Shown in pieces: positions 1 through 8,450 of a DNA stretch of 64,000 nucleotides. Made by a program: the position numbers and the translations under genes. How positions within the stretch are numbered: position 1 is the first letter of the stretch; each line of letters begins with the position of its first letter. This stretch comes from Paracoccus methylovorus (GTDB lineage Bacteria > Pseudomonadota > Alphaproteobacteria > Rhodobacterales > Rhodobacteraceae), in the NCBI RefSeq assembly GCF_016919705.1, contig NZ_CP070368.1:1550001-1614000 (forward strand), given 5' to 3'. A model generated the notes under the pieces. It had not been told where the DNA came from and did no database searches. It was given only the letters and a program-made list of their open reading frames with translations.

Positions 1-20
1 CGGGCGACGCGGGCGGTCAT
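1..20 (-). CDS. Start of the gene downstream of yidC (possible MOSC-domain protein), cut by the window edge
   Basis: An ATG at 18-20 on the minus strand overlaps the yidC stop in an ATGA arrangement and opens a frame reading M-T-A-R-V-A-R before the window ends. Such translational coupling suggests a real gene in the yidC operon. In Rhodobacteraceae a MOSC-domain (molybdenum cofactor sulfurase C-terminal) protein is, from memory, often found at this place with a similar start, but seven residues cannot prove identity. Confidence 0.4.
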
Positions 21-1924
21 TTTCCGCCCTTATCCTCGCCCTTGTCCTTTGCCTTGGTCCGCGTTGGCAGGCTGGCCCGGATATTGCCGAACATGTCCGG
101 CCGGTGACCATGCATGCTCATGATAGTGTATTGCTGCATGATGGTGATGGTGTTGTTGGTGATCCAGTAGAGCACCAGCCCCGAGGCAAAACCGCCCAGC
201 ATCAGCATGAACACCCAAGGCATCCAGGCGAAGATCATCTTCTGTGCCGGATCGGCAGGAGCCGGGTTCAGCTTTTGCTGCATCCACATCGAAATACCCA
301 GCAGGATCGCCAGCACCGGCAGGGTGAAGCTGTGCAGGAAGCTGCCCTGGCCCGGCGCCGCCCATGGCATGAGGCCGAACAGGTTCCACAAGCTGGACGG
401 GTCGGGTGCCGCAAGGTCGCGGATCCAGCCGATCCAAGGCGCGTGACGCAACTCGATGGTGACAAAGATCACCTTGTAGAGCGCAAAAAAGATCGGGATC
501 TGCAACAGCACCGGCAAACAGCCTGCTGCTGGGTTCACCTTCTCGCGCTTGTAAAGCTCCATCACCTCTTTTTGGAACTTAGTCCGGTCATCGCCCGTGC
601 GCTGCTTCAGGGCCTCCATTTCTGGCTGGAGTTCCTTCATCTTCGCCATCGAGATGTAGGATTTGCGCGCCAGCGGGAAGACCAGCAGCTTCAGCACAAA
701 GGTCAGCGCGATGATCGCCCAGCCCATGTTGCCGATCATGCCATGCAGCCAGTGCAGCAGGCGGAAGATGGGTTTGGTCAGGAAATAGAACCAGCCCCAG
801 TCTATGGAGTCCACGAAACGGTCGATGCCGGGATCGGTCTGATAACCATCGATGATCTCCCACACCTTGGCACCGGCAAAGAGATAGCTGGCACTGGTGC
901 CGGTCGCGCCAGCGGCGACAGTCTGCACCGGCATTCGCGTCTCTGTCTGGTAGATTTCGGCACCCGGTGCATATTTCACCACCGCGGTAAATGGTTGGCC
1001 GGGTGTCGGAGCCAGCGTTGTCATCCAGTACTTGTCGGTGAAGCCGATCCAGCCGTTCTCTTGCACCTCGATCAGTTGGGCCGGGCCTTCGCCCGCCAGC
1101 GGATCGAGCTTGGCCATATCCTTATATTTCTTTTCCAGAAGCTTGCCATCGGTCATGCCGACCGCGCCCTCGTGCAGGACGAAGAAGTTCTGGGTATCGG
1201 GCCGACCGTGGCGCGCCAGAATACCATAGGGCGCGGCCGAGAAAGGCGCGGCACCGGTATTTTCCAACGTCTGCGTCACGGTGAACAGGAACTTGTCGTC
1301 CAGTTCATATGTACGGCGGAAGATCTGGCCGGCGCCATTGTCCCAGCGCAGCGTGACCGGCTGACCGGGCGCGAGGGTTGAACCGGATTCGATCTCCCAT
1401 ACGGTTGCCGGGCCGGGGACCAGAGCGGGATCGGTCCCGGCAGCGGGCATCCAGCCATAGACCGCATAATAGGGCTTGTGTTGAGCAAGCTGCACCTCTC
1501 CTCCGGGCGCGACCGGAGTGCCCCCCGCACGGATCGTGGTTTGCGTCGTCGGCGACAGCAGGCGCACGAAGGGCGAGTCCGGATCTAACGTCTCGCGATA
1601 GCCGGTCAGCTCCAGATCGTCGATGCGTCCACCCGCCAGAGAGAGCGTGCCTGCCAGCGAAGGGGATTCGATCTGCACCCGTCCGGCATTGGCCGAAGGA
1701 TCGCTGCTGGTCGCCGTCGCATCGAGTTCCGGTGCCGCGCCCTGCGACGCCGCACCTGGCGTAGCGGGGGCGCCCGTCTCGGGGGCGGCAGCGTTTTGCG
1801 TGCTGGCCGGCGCTGTATCCTGTGCGGAAGGCACCGGCTCGGGGGCGAAAAAGATCGACCAGACGAGCATGACGAGGGCGGAAAGCACCATCGCCAGGAT
1901 GAGGTTGCGGTTGTTGTCTTGCAT
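17..1924 (-). CDS. yidC: Membrane protein insertase YidC
   Basis: YidC inserts and folds inner-membrane proteins, alone or with the Sec translocon. The 635-residue length is usual for the Gram-negative form. It starts with a membrane anchor (residues about 8-26), followed by a Pro/Ala/Thr-rich linker and the large periplasmic beta domain. The conserved C-terminal insertase core runs from about residue 370 to 600, with several membrane segments, the cytoplasmic helical hairpin (ARKSYISMAKMKELQPEME) and a basic lysine-rich tail. It belongs to the rpmH-rnpA-yidD-yidC block, although two genes separate it from yidD here. Its stop overlaps the start of the next gene at the window edge. Confidence 0.97.
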   Translation of the reverse strand: MQDNNRNLILAMVLSALVMLVWSIFFAPEPVPSAQDTAPASTQNAAAPETGAPATPGAASQGAAPELDATATSSDPSANAGRVQIESPSLAGTLSLAGGRIDDLELTGYRETLDPDSPFVRLLSPTTQTTIRAGGTPVAPGGEVQLAQHKPYYAVYGWMPAAGTDPALVPGPATVWEIESGSTLAPGQPVTLRWDNGAGQIFRRTYELDDKFLFTVTQTLENTGAAPFSAAPYGILARHGRPDTQNFFVLHEGAVGMTDGKLLEKKYKDMAKLDPLAGEGPAQLIEVQENGWIGFTDKYWMTTLAPTPGQPFTAVVKYAPGAEIYQTETRMPVQTVAAGATGTSASYLFAGAKVWEIIDGYQTDPGIDRFVDSIDWGWFYFLTKPIFRLLHWLHGMIGNMGWAIIALTFVLKLLVFPLARKSYISMAKMKELQPEMEALKQRTGDDRTKFQKEVMELYKREKVNPAAGCLPVLLQIPIFFALYKVIFVTIELRHAPWIGWIRDLAAPDPSSLWNLFGLMPWAAPGQGSFLHSFTLPVLAILLGISMWMQQKLNPAPADPAQKMIFAWMPWVFMLMLGGFASGLVLYWITNNTITIMQQYTIMSMHGHRPDMFGNIRASLPTRTKAKDKGEDKGGK

Positions 1925-2114
1925 TCAGGACCAGCCCTTCGTCGTCACCCAGTCTGAGGGTTCGGGCCGCTTCAACAGAAGCGACCGGCAAAGGTCAAGG
2001 GAATTTGCCCGAAAACCGGCTCGGTTTCCTTCTGGAACCGACGCGCTGTCATGTCGCAACCCTGCTCTGCCAACCCCTTTCAAGTGCCTGGCGCACCAGA
2101 ACCTATGCCCGATT

Positions 2115-3419
2115 TCATGCCTTACGACGCAGGTCAAGCGGCGCTGGCAGGAAATGGTCATGATGCAGCAGGAAGTCATCGACTGCGGCAGCATCCAGCG
2201 GCGGCGCCACGATCGGGCCCTGCACCGAATTGACGCCGATCTGTGCCAGAAAGGTGTTCTCATCTTGAGTCGCCACGCCATCGGCCAGGGTGGCAAGACG
2301 CAGATGTTCCGCCAGCGCCAGAATGGCCAGGATCATACGCTGCTGATCCGCGCAGTGGTCACAACCAGAGATGAATTCGGGCGCGATCCGAACCCGACCG
2401 ATTCCGAAACGGCGCAGGTCGTCCAGCCCCGCACTACCGGCCCCGAATTCACCCAAGGCAACGGTGCAACCCGCCGCAATCAGACGCTGCAGGCTGGCAG
2501 TTACCGGTATCCGGCCGCCGCCACGACCAATCGGCTCGCTCACTTCGATTTCCAGCCGTTCCGGGGACAGGTCGTGGCGGTCCAGTTCCCACAAAACCGC
2601 ATCGACCGTTGAGGCATCACCCAACACCCTCTCGGCCAGCGGCAACGACAGCCGGGGCACCCGCGCACCCATGCGATCCCAGCCACGCAGGTCGGCGAAG
2701 GCCTGACGCAGCACGTTCCCTACGATCCGTCCCAGCGTCGTATCATCAAGCCGGGGCTGTAGCTCGGCCAGATCGCAACCGTCGTGATCGTCCATGCCAA
2801 TCCAAGGCAAAACCCGCAGCGCGGCCACTTGCCCCGTATCGCAGCAAAGCTGGGGCTGAAACAGCAGTCCGACCCGATCAAGCGCCAGAGCAGGCGGCAC
2901 CAACGGCTGTGCCAAAGGCGCAATCTCGACAAAGCGAATCTGTCCTGTGGCCGAAAATGGACCGCAACCCCGCAAGGCGTCGCGCCCATGGGCGTAAAGC
3001 GTCGAAGGATCCTGCTGCCCTGTTTCGTCGCTGACGATCACCGCGTTCACCACCGGCCTGATGCGCAGATCCGCCAACTCGATCTGATCCGAGCAGATAG
3101 TCTGTAATCGCGCCAGCAGTCCGGGCACCGCCTGAGAACGCCCTATGGAGAAAAGACCACGGATTTCCCCGCACCCGCGGCTGCGCGCCTGCGGCAGCAG
3201 CCTGAGTTCCGACACCAGCCGCGACAAGAGCCGGTCCAGCATCTGCTCCAACGTCGTCGGGCCGATACTGGCGCGCAGCATATCGACATTTTCGACCCGC
3301 AGGACCAGCGCGAGCCTGACCCTGCCCTGCACCGCCCCTTTGTCCCTGACAAGCTTTGCCAGCCGTGACGCAGCCGCCGCGATTCCATAAGCCATTGCCT
3401 GATCCGAATCATGTTCCAC
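2115..3419 (-). CDS. Degenerate GGDEF/EAL-domain protein, probably catalytically inactive
   Basis: The 434-residue protein has a divergent GGDEF-like region (about 35-165) and an EAL-like region (about 183-420). EAL domains normally hydrolyse cyclic di-GMP. Here the N-terminal signature, normally containing E-A-L, reads VAALRVLPW after FQPQL, so the metal-binding Glu is missing. The usual D-D-F-G motif reads GEFGAG, and the usual K-I-D position reads RIA. The Q-G-P-I-V-A-P-P-L block near the C-terminus keeps the family pattern. No signal peptide or membrane segment is evident. A role as a c-di-GMP binding or protein-interaction module is inferred. It lies between ttcA and yidC on the same strand. 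Confidence 0.8.
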   Translation of the reverse strand: MEHDSDQAMAYGIAAAASRLAKLVRDKGAVQGRVRLALVLRVENVDMLRASIGPTTLEQMLDRLLSRLVSELRLLPQARSRGCGEIRGLFSIGRSQAVPGLLARLQTICSDQIELADLRIRPVVNAVIVSDETGQQDPSTLYAHGRDALRGCGPFSATGQIRFVEIAPLAQPLVPPALALDRVGLLFQPQLCCDTGQVAALRVLPWIGMDDHDGCDLAELQPRLDDTTLGRIVGNVLRQAFADLRGWDRMGARVPRLSLPLAERVLGDASTVDAVLWELDRHDLSPERLEIEVSEPIGRGGGRIPVTASLQRLIAAGCTVALGEFGAGSAGLDDLRRFGIGRVRIAPEFISGCDHCADQQRMILAILALAEHLRLATLADGVATQDENTFLAQIGVNSVQGPIVAPPLDAAAVDDFLLHHDHFLPAPLDLRRKA

Positions 3420-3455
3420 GGATCGCAGCCTAAGCTTATGAAGCTTTTTGTTCCG

Positions 3456-4349
3456 TTAATGTTCGCGCAGAATCGGAACTTCTTTTTCACTAAAATCCAA
3501 CATATTCGGCGCCAGCGCGGCGAAATCGAACAGTTTAGGATCCGGCAGATGCGAAGGGCGTACATTCATCAACGCCCGGAACATGACCTGGCGGCGTCCC
3601 GGGCTACGCGTTTCCCAGTCGTCGAGCAGCTTCTTGACCTGCATGCGCTGCAACCCTTCCTGACTGCCGCACAGGTCGCAGGGAATCACGGGGTATTTCA
3701 TCGCACGGGCAAAACGCTCGCAATCGGCCTCGGACACGAAGGCCAAGGGGCGCAGGACGTTCAGGTCCCCCTCTTCGTTCAGCAGCTTGGGCGGCATCGT
3801 AGCCAGCCTGCCGCCGTGAAACAGGTTCATGAAAAACGTTTCCAGAATGTCGTCGCGGTGATGGCCCAGCACGATGGCCTGACACCCCTCTTCCCGCGCG
3901 ATACGGTAAAGATTGCCCCGGCGCAAACGCGAACACAGGCTGCAATAGGTCCGGCCCTCGGGCACCTTTTCCTTCACGATGGAGTAGGTGTCCTGATATT
4001 CGATGCGATGCTGCACCTGCCGTTCGGTCAGGAATTCCGGCAGAACGGTCGCGGGAAAACCCGGCTGGCCCTGATCAAGATTGCAAGCCAGCAGCTCGAC
4101 CGGCAACAGCCCGCGCCATTTCAATTCGTGCAACACCGCCAGCAAAGTATAGCTGTCCTTGCCGCCCGACAGGCAGATCAGCCAGCGATCGCCAGGGCGA
4201 ACCATGTCATAGGTTTCGACCGCGGCGCGGGTCTCTCGCACCAAGCGCTTGCGCAGCTTGCGGAACTCGGTCGAGCTGGGCGCACCGTGGAACAGTGGAT
4301 GGATGTCCTCTGCCTCGAACTCTCCGGTTTCGCCGATCTCATCCCGCAT
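3456..4349 (-). CDS. ttcA: tRNA 2-thiocytidine(32) synthetase TtcA
   Basis: TtcA thiolates cytidine 32 of certain tRNAs using ATP and an iron-sulfur cluster. At 297 residues it has the usual size. It carries the PP-loop ATP-pyrophosphatase motif SGGKDS (about 61-66), the CSLC pair (about 136-139) and the further cysteine pair CDLC (about 224-227), which together match the TtcA cluster-binding pattern. The GHHRDD block is also present. It lies downstream of yidD with a short gap and probably belongs to the same transcription unit. Confidence 0.95.
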   Translation of the reverse strand: MRDEIGETGEFEAEDIHPLFHGAPSSTEFRKLRKRLVRETRAAVETYDMVRPGDRWLICLSGGKDSYTLLAVLHELKWRGLLPVELLACNLDQGQPGFPATVLPEFLTERQVQHRIEYQDTYSIVKEKVPEGRTYCSLCSRLRRGNLYRIAREEGCQAIVLGHHRDDILETFFMNLFHGGRLATMPPKLLNEEGDLNVLRPLAFVSEADCERFARAMKYPVIPCDLCGSQEGLQRMQVKKLLDDWETRSPGRRQVMFRALMNVRPSHLPDPKLFDFAALAPNMLDFSEKEVPILREH

Positions 4350-4401
4350 CTGTCGATCCTCGTTGCGCCTTTGGCACCCTGATTAGCATGAAAGCGCCGC
4401 C

Positions 4402-4644
4402 TTAGTCCTGCGGCGTTTGCTTGGCCCCGGGCACCGGGTCAAAGCCATGCCCGCCCCAGGGGTGGCAGCGGCAGACCCGACGCGCCGTCAGCCAACCGCC
4501 CTTGATCCCACCGTGCCGCTCCAGCGCCTCTAGCGCATAGGCCGAGCAGGTGGGCTGAAAGCGGCAACCATGCCCGACCCAAGGGCTGGCCACCATCCGA
4601 TAGGCCCGGACCGGCAGCGCCAGAACATGCGCCAGCGGGCTCAT
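4402..4644 (-). CDS. yidD: Membrane protein insertion efficiency factor YidD
   Basis: YidD is a small inner-membrane-associated protein that assists YidC-dependent insertion. The 80-residue product has the conserved core: a hydrophobic N-terminus, then C-R-F-x-P-T-C-S-x-Y-A, G-x-x-K-G-x-W-L and C-H-P-W-x-x-x-G-x-D-P-V-P. The ATG at 4642-4644 overlaps the rnpA stop as ATGA. A longer upstream extension in the same frame lies wholly inside rnpA and is rejected as a start. Confidence 0.93.
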   Translation of the reverse strand: MSPLAHVLALPVRAYRMVASPWVGHGCRFQPTCSAYALEALERHGGIKGGWLTARRVCRCHPWGGHGFDPVPGAKQTPQD

Positions 4645-5084
4645 TTCACATCGCCCCGCGAGGCATGGACCCGGACAAGAGCCGCGGCAAGGTCGGCACG
4701 CAGTTCGGCAAAGCCACGCTCGACCGTGGCACCGGGGCGTCCGACCAGCACATAATCCCAACCCGGCCGCGCGATGCCCGGCATGATCTCGCGCGCCAAG
4801 GCCCGCAACCGGCGCTTGGCACGGTTGCGCGTCACGGCATTGCCAAGTTTTTTCGAACAGGTGAAACCAACGCGAATCGCCTGGCCCGCCTCTGCCTCGG
4901 GCCGGCAGCGGGCCTGAAGCAGAAACCCCGGCATGCCTTGCCGGCGAGCCGATGCCGCGCGCAGAAAATCCGCCCGCTTGCACAGGGTTTCCAATCGCCC
5001 CCCCGAAACGGCAGAAGCCGCCCTTTCCGGCGTCGTGTTGGCGACGGCCCGGTCAGCGGCGGCGGCTTTGGTGGTGCTGTCCAT
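4641..5084 (-). CDS. rnpA: Ribonuclease P protein component
   Basis: RnpA is the basic protein subunit that helps the RNase P RNA mature the 5' ends of tRNAs. The signature R-N-R-A-K-R-R-L-R and the preceding V-G-F-T-C-S-K-K-L-G-N-A-V-T stretch are diagnostic. At 147 residues it is somewhat longer than the roughly 120-residue core because of an Ala-rich N-terminal extension. The start may therefore lie further in, nearer the L-C-K-R-A-D-F-L motif. It sits between rpmH and yidD, the classic order. Confidence 0.93.
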   Translation of the reverse strand: MDSTTKAAAADRAVANTTPERAASAVSGGRLETLCKRADFLRAASARRQGMPGFLLQARCRPEAEAGQAIRVGFTCSKKLGNAVTRNRAKRRLRALAREIMPGIARPGWDYVLVGRPGATVERGFAELRADLAAALVRVHASRGDVK

Positions 5085-5116
5085 TATGGCAAGCCCACGC
5101 CCTGCGGCGCTAGGAC

Positions 5117-5254
5117 TTACGCGCTAAGGGTCTTGCGGCCCTTGGCACGGCGGGCGTTGATCACGCGGCGGCCGCCTTTGGTCGCCATGCGCGCACGAAA
5201 GCCGTGGCGGCGGGCGCGAACCAGGTTCGACGGCTGGAAAGTGCGTTTCGACAT
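5117..5254 (-). CDS. rpmH: 50S ribosomal protein L34
   Basis: The 45-residue basic protein begins [10 protein letters not shown] and continues [15 protein letters not shown], which is unmistakable L34, a protein of the large subunit. It is first in the rpmH-rnpA-yidD series, and its stop lies 32 bases before the rnpA start. The 238 bases upstream (5255-5492), shared with the divergent histidine kinase, must hold its promoter, but I cannot place the boxes with confidence. Confidence 0.97.
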   Translation of the reverse strand: MSKRTFQPSNLVRARRHGFRARMATKGGRRVINARRAKGRKTLSA

Positions 5255-5492
5255 CTTCAAACTCCGGGTCAGGGCGTGTCAGGGTATGGGCCATAGGCCC
5301 ACGCAAGACGCGCCGGTCTATTCGAGGCCCGCTGGATAGTCGCACCCGCCGATCAAGTCAACCACGTTGCAAGGTTTTTGCCGCCTGCACGAAGGTTTGG
5401 GAACCGGAACATGTCACGCAGGTTTGAACTGCATAATATCAACCACTATGTGAAGCAGCAGCGGCGCGAAAAAGGGAATAGCAAAACTCACC

Positions 5493-6923
5493 ATGTCCCT
5501 GAATAGTTTATCCGGCCGATTCGCGCTGATCACGGGTCTTTTCGTGCTTCTGGCCGAATTATTGATCCTGTTGCCCGCGATTTCGAATTATCGGTTGGAT
5601 TTCCTGGAATCGCGGCTGGAGCGCGCGCAGATCGCCAGCCTTGCATTGCTTGCGACCGACGAATCGCTGGCCACGGATCTGGAATCCGAACTGCTGGAGA
5701 ATGCCGGCGTCTTCAACGTCGTCCTGCGTCGCAACGACGTGCGGCAGCTGGTGCTGTCTTCGCCGATCCCGGGACCGATCTCGGCCACCTACGATCTGCG
5801 CGACCAGCCCTTTTGGACCTCGATTCGCGACGCGCTGGTGCAGTTGGCCGATCCGCAGAACCGGGTGATCCGGGTGATCGGCGCGCCCGTCAATCAGGCC
5901 GGCCAGCTGATCGAGATCACCACCGACACCGAACGGCTGCGAACCGGGATGATCGACTATGGGTTGCGGCTGCTGCTGATCTCGGCCGCCTTCTCGATCC
6001 TGACTGCGCTGTTGCTGAACCTGGCGGCACAGCGGCTGCTGCTGGTGCCGATCCGGCGCGTCATCAACCACATGACCGCCTATGCCAGCGCGCCCGAGGA
6101 CGCGCGCGCGATCATCACCCCAAACGCACGACTGACCGAGTTGAACGAGGCCGAAACCGCACTGGCCGCCATGCAGCGGACCGTCACCTCGGCGTTGAAG
6201 CAAAAGGACCGGCTGGCGCAATTGGGTCAGGCCGTGGCCCGTATCAGCCATGACCTGCGCAATATCCTGACCACGGCGCAGATATTCGCCGACCGGCTGG
6301 AAACCAGCGCCGACCCTGCCGTGCGTCGTGCAGCGCCCAAGCTGGTCAATTCGATCAGCCGCGCGGTGAACCTGTGCGAGACGACGCTGGCCTTCGGCAA
6401 GGCCGAAGAACCGGCACCGTCGCTGTCACGCTTCAACCTCTCGGCGCTGGTCTCCGAGGTGACCGAGGGCGAGGCGCTGGCCTCTGACCAGCCCGATGGC
6501 GCCCAACCCATCGAATTCCTGACCGACATCCCGCCCAGCCTGATGATCCGCGCCGACCGCGACCAATTGTTCCGGGTGCTGTCCAATCTGGTGCGCAATG
6601 CGCGTCAGGCCATCGAGGCCACGCGCCAACCCGGCACCATCGAGATCGGCGCCGGCGAGGACGAGCAGGAATGGTGGATCCGCATCGGCGACACCGGCCC
6701 CGGTCTTCCACGCAAGGCGCGGGATTTCCTGTTCCAGCCCTTCTCGGGCGGCTCGCGCAAGGGGGGCACGGGGCTTGGTCTTGCCATCGCGGCGGACCTG
6801 GTGCGCAACCACGGTGGTCGGCTGGAGCTTTTGCGCAGCGACGAAGAGGGCACGCAGTTTATCCTGCACCTGCCGCGCGAGTTGGCCGGGCTCGCCTCGC
6901 AGGCCGAGGCGGTGGCGGGATAG
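5493..6923 (+). CDS. Sensor histidine kinase
   Basis: A membrane-bound two-component kinase of 476 residues. Membrane segments lie at about 10-32 and 155-178 and bracket a periplasmic sensor region of roughly 120 residues. A HAMP-like stretch follows, then the dimerisation helix with the phospho-acceptor His in ISHDLRN (about His253). The ATPase domain has the N box (NLVRNARQAIE), G1 box (GDTGPGLP), F box (LFQPFSGG) and G2 box (GGTGLGLAIA). No response regulator lies next to it, so its partner is elsewhere. The ligand is unknown. The gene is divergent from rpmH and followed by tRNA-Arg. Confidence 0.93.
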   Translation: MSLNSLSGRFALITGLFVLLAELLILLPAISNYRLDFLESRLERAQIASLALLATDESLATDLESELLENAGVFNVVLRRNDVRQLVLSSPIPGPISATYDLRDQPFWTSIRDALVQLADPQNRVIRVIGAPVNQAGQLIEITTDTERLRTGMIDYGLRLLLISAAFSILTALLLNLAAQRLLLVPIRRVINHMTAYASAPEDARAIITPNARLTELNEAETALAAMQRTVTSALKQKDRLAQLGQAVARISHDLRNILTTAQIFADRLETSADPAVRRAAPKLVNSISRAVNLCETTLAFGKAEEPAPSLSRFNLSALVSEVTEGEALASDQPDGAQPIEFLTDIPPSLMIRADRDQLFRVLSNLVRNARQAIEATRQPGTIEIGAGEDEQEWWIRIGDTGPGLPRKARDFLFQPFSGGSRKGGTGLGLAIAADLVRNHGGRLELLRSDEEGTQFILHLPRELAGLASQAEAVAG

Positions 6924-7014
6924 GCGTTCAAGTCGATTTCAGAAAAAGATTTCTCAGAAGGTCATTTTGGCCTTGCGCGCCCCCGACGCTCACTCTAAAT
7001 CACCGCCTCACAGC

Positions 7015-7091
7015 GGACCCGTAGCTCAGCTGGATAGAGCACCAGACTACGAATCTGGGGGTCGGGCGTTCGAATCGCTCCGGGTCCGCCA
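7015..7091 (+). tRNA. tRNA-Arg (anticodon ACG)
   Basis: A 77-base cloverleaf with the acceptor stem GGACCCG/CGGGTCC, D-arm GCTC...GAGC, anticodon stem CCAGA/TCTGG around the loop CTACGAA (anticodon ACG at 7049-7051) and T-loop TTCGAAT. The 3' CCA is encoded at 7089-7091. The ACG anticodon is normally edited to ICG by TadA in bacteria. Confidence 0.97.
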
Positions 7092-7266
7092 TTTATCCAG
7101 AACATTGTCTTTCAGAGAAATTCGGCCTTTTGGCCAGTTCTTTGATAAGGCATTTCGCAGCCCATCCCGATGATGGCTCCCGGCGGAAACCCTCTTGCCG
7201 CGGTCGAAGATCACCGGTTTTGCGCGTTTCAGGATTTCGCTTGTCCGGGGAAAATCGGCCCGGCAA

Positions 7267-7302
7267 CCGGCAACCCATCGGACGACAGGCTGCCGGCTTT
7301 TC
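7267..7302 (+). terminator. Possible terminator between tRNA-Arg and the alcohol dehydrogenase gene
   Basis: CCGGCAACC (7267-7275) and GGCTGCCGG (7288-7296) form a 9-base inverted repeat with one mismatch and a 12-base loop. It is followed by CTTTTC on the plus strand. It lies between tRNA-Arg and the convergent alcohol dehydrogenase gene, so it could stop transcripts from either side. The short T run makes this tentative. Confidence 0.4.
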
Positions 7303-7304
7303 GC

Positions 7305-8450
7305 CTACATGCAGCTTTCAAACAGCGCGCGGGTGTTTTCGCGGGTCATCTCGACCGGGTTGCCGCCGCAACTGGGATCTTCCAGCGCCATCTCGGTCAG
7401 TTCATCCAGCCGGTCGGGCTGGACCCCCATCTCGGTCAGATTCGCGGGGATGCCCAACTCGTGGCGCAGCTCCATGACACGGGCGAGGAAGCCGTCGAAG
7501 CCGCCCTTGATGCCCAGATAATCGGCGGCACGGGCCAGACGGTCTTCGACAGCCGGACGGTTGAAGTCCAGCACCATCGGCATGACCACGGCATTCGTGG
7601 TGCCATGGTGGGTGCCATAAACCGCGCCGATTGGGTGGCTGAGGCTGTGTATCGCGCCCAACCCTTTCTGGAAGGCGACGGCGCCCATAGCGGCGGCGCT
7701 CATCATCTGCGCACGGGCCTCGATGTCGTCGGGGACGGCATAGGCGCGCGGCAGGTTCTCGTTCACGAGTCGCAACCCCTCAAGCGCGATGCCCTGCGAC
7801 ATGGGGTGGTAGTGGGGCGAACAGAACGCTTCCAGACAATGGGCGAATGCGTCCATGCCGGTGCCGGCAGTGATAAATTTCGGCATGCCGACGGTCAGTT
7901 CGGGGTCGCAGATGGTGACGGCGGGCATCAGCTTCGGGTGGAAGATGATCTTTTTCTTGTGGGTTTGGGAATTCGTCAGCACCCCTGCCCGTCCGACCTC
8001 GGACCCCGTGCCGGCAGTCGTGGGAACCGCGATGATCGGGGCGATCTTGCTGGCGTCGGCACGCGTCCACCAATCCCCGACATCCTCGAGATCCCAGACC
8101 GACACCGATTGATCCGCCATCAGCGCGACCATCTTGCCCAGATCCAGCGCGGAGCCACCGCCAAAGCAGATAACCCCGTCATGTCCCCCGGCTTTGTAGA
8201 CAGAGATCCCCGCCTGCATATTGCCTTCGTTCGGGTTCGGATCGACATCGGAAAAGACCGCCCGGCTCAAGCCCGCCGCATCCAGTATATCCAGCGCCTG
8301 CGCGGTGATCGGCAGACCCGCCAGCGCCTTGTCCGTCACCAGCAGGGGCCGCTTGATCCCCACGGCCTTGCAATGCTCGGCCAGTTCGGAAATCCGGCCC
8401 GCGCCGAATTTGATAATGGTCGGATAGGACCAGTTCGCACGGAGCGTCAT
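7305..8450 (-). CDS. Iron-containing alcohol dehydrogenase
   Basis: A group III (Fe-type) NAD(P)-dependent alcohol dehydrogenase of 381 residues, full length. The nucleotide-binding motif GGGSALDLGK lies near residues 97-106, and P-T-T-A-G-T-G-S-E follows at about 143-151. Likely metal ligands are Asp200 and His204 (in TAGTGMDAFAHCLEAF), His268 and His282, spaced as in the FucO family. The start at 8450 is chosen because it overlaps the upstream aldehyde dehydrogenase stop in an ATGA; the longer frame has no family similarity. In this locus it would oxidise an alcohol to the aldehyde used by its neighbour. The substrate is not known. Confidence 0.93.
   Translation of the reverse strand: MTLRANWSYPTIIKFGAGRISELAEHCKAVGIKRPLLVTDKALAGLPITAQALDILDAAGLSRAVFSDVDPNPNEGNMQAGISVYKAGGHDGVICFGGGSALDLGKMVALMADQSVSVWDLEDVGDWWTRADASKIAPIIAVPTTAGTGSEVGRAGVLTNSQTHKKKIIFHPKLMPAVTICDPELTVGMPKFITAGTGMDAFAHCLEAFCSPHYHPMSQGIALEGLRLVNENLPRAYAVPDDIEARAQMMSAAAMGAVAFQKGLGAIHSLSHPIGAVYGTHHGTTNAVVMPMVLDFNRPAVEDRLARAADYLGIKGGFDGFLARVMELRHELGIPANLTEMGVQPDRLDELTEMALEDPSCGGNPVEMTRENTRALFESCM

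Noticed and set aside
104..1381. Long open frame on the plus strand opposite yidC (425 codons)
   Set aside because: It is antisense to a well-conserved gene; the His/Gln/Arg-rich composition is what high-GC antisense frames give, and no domain is visible.
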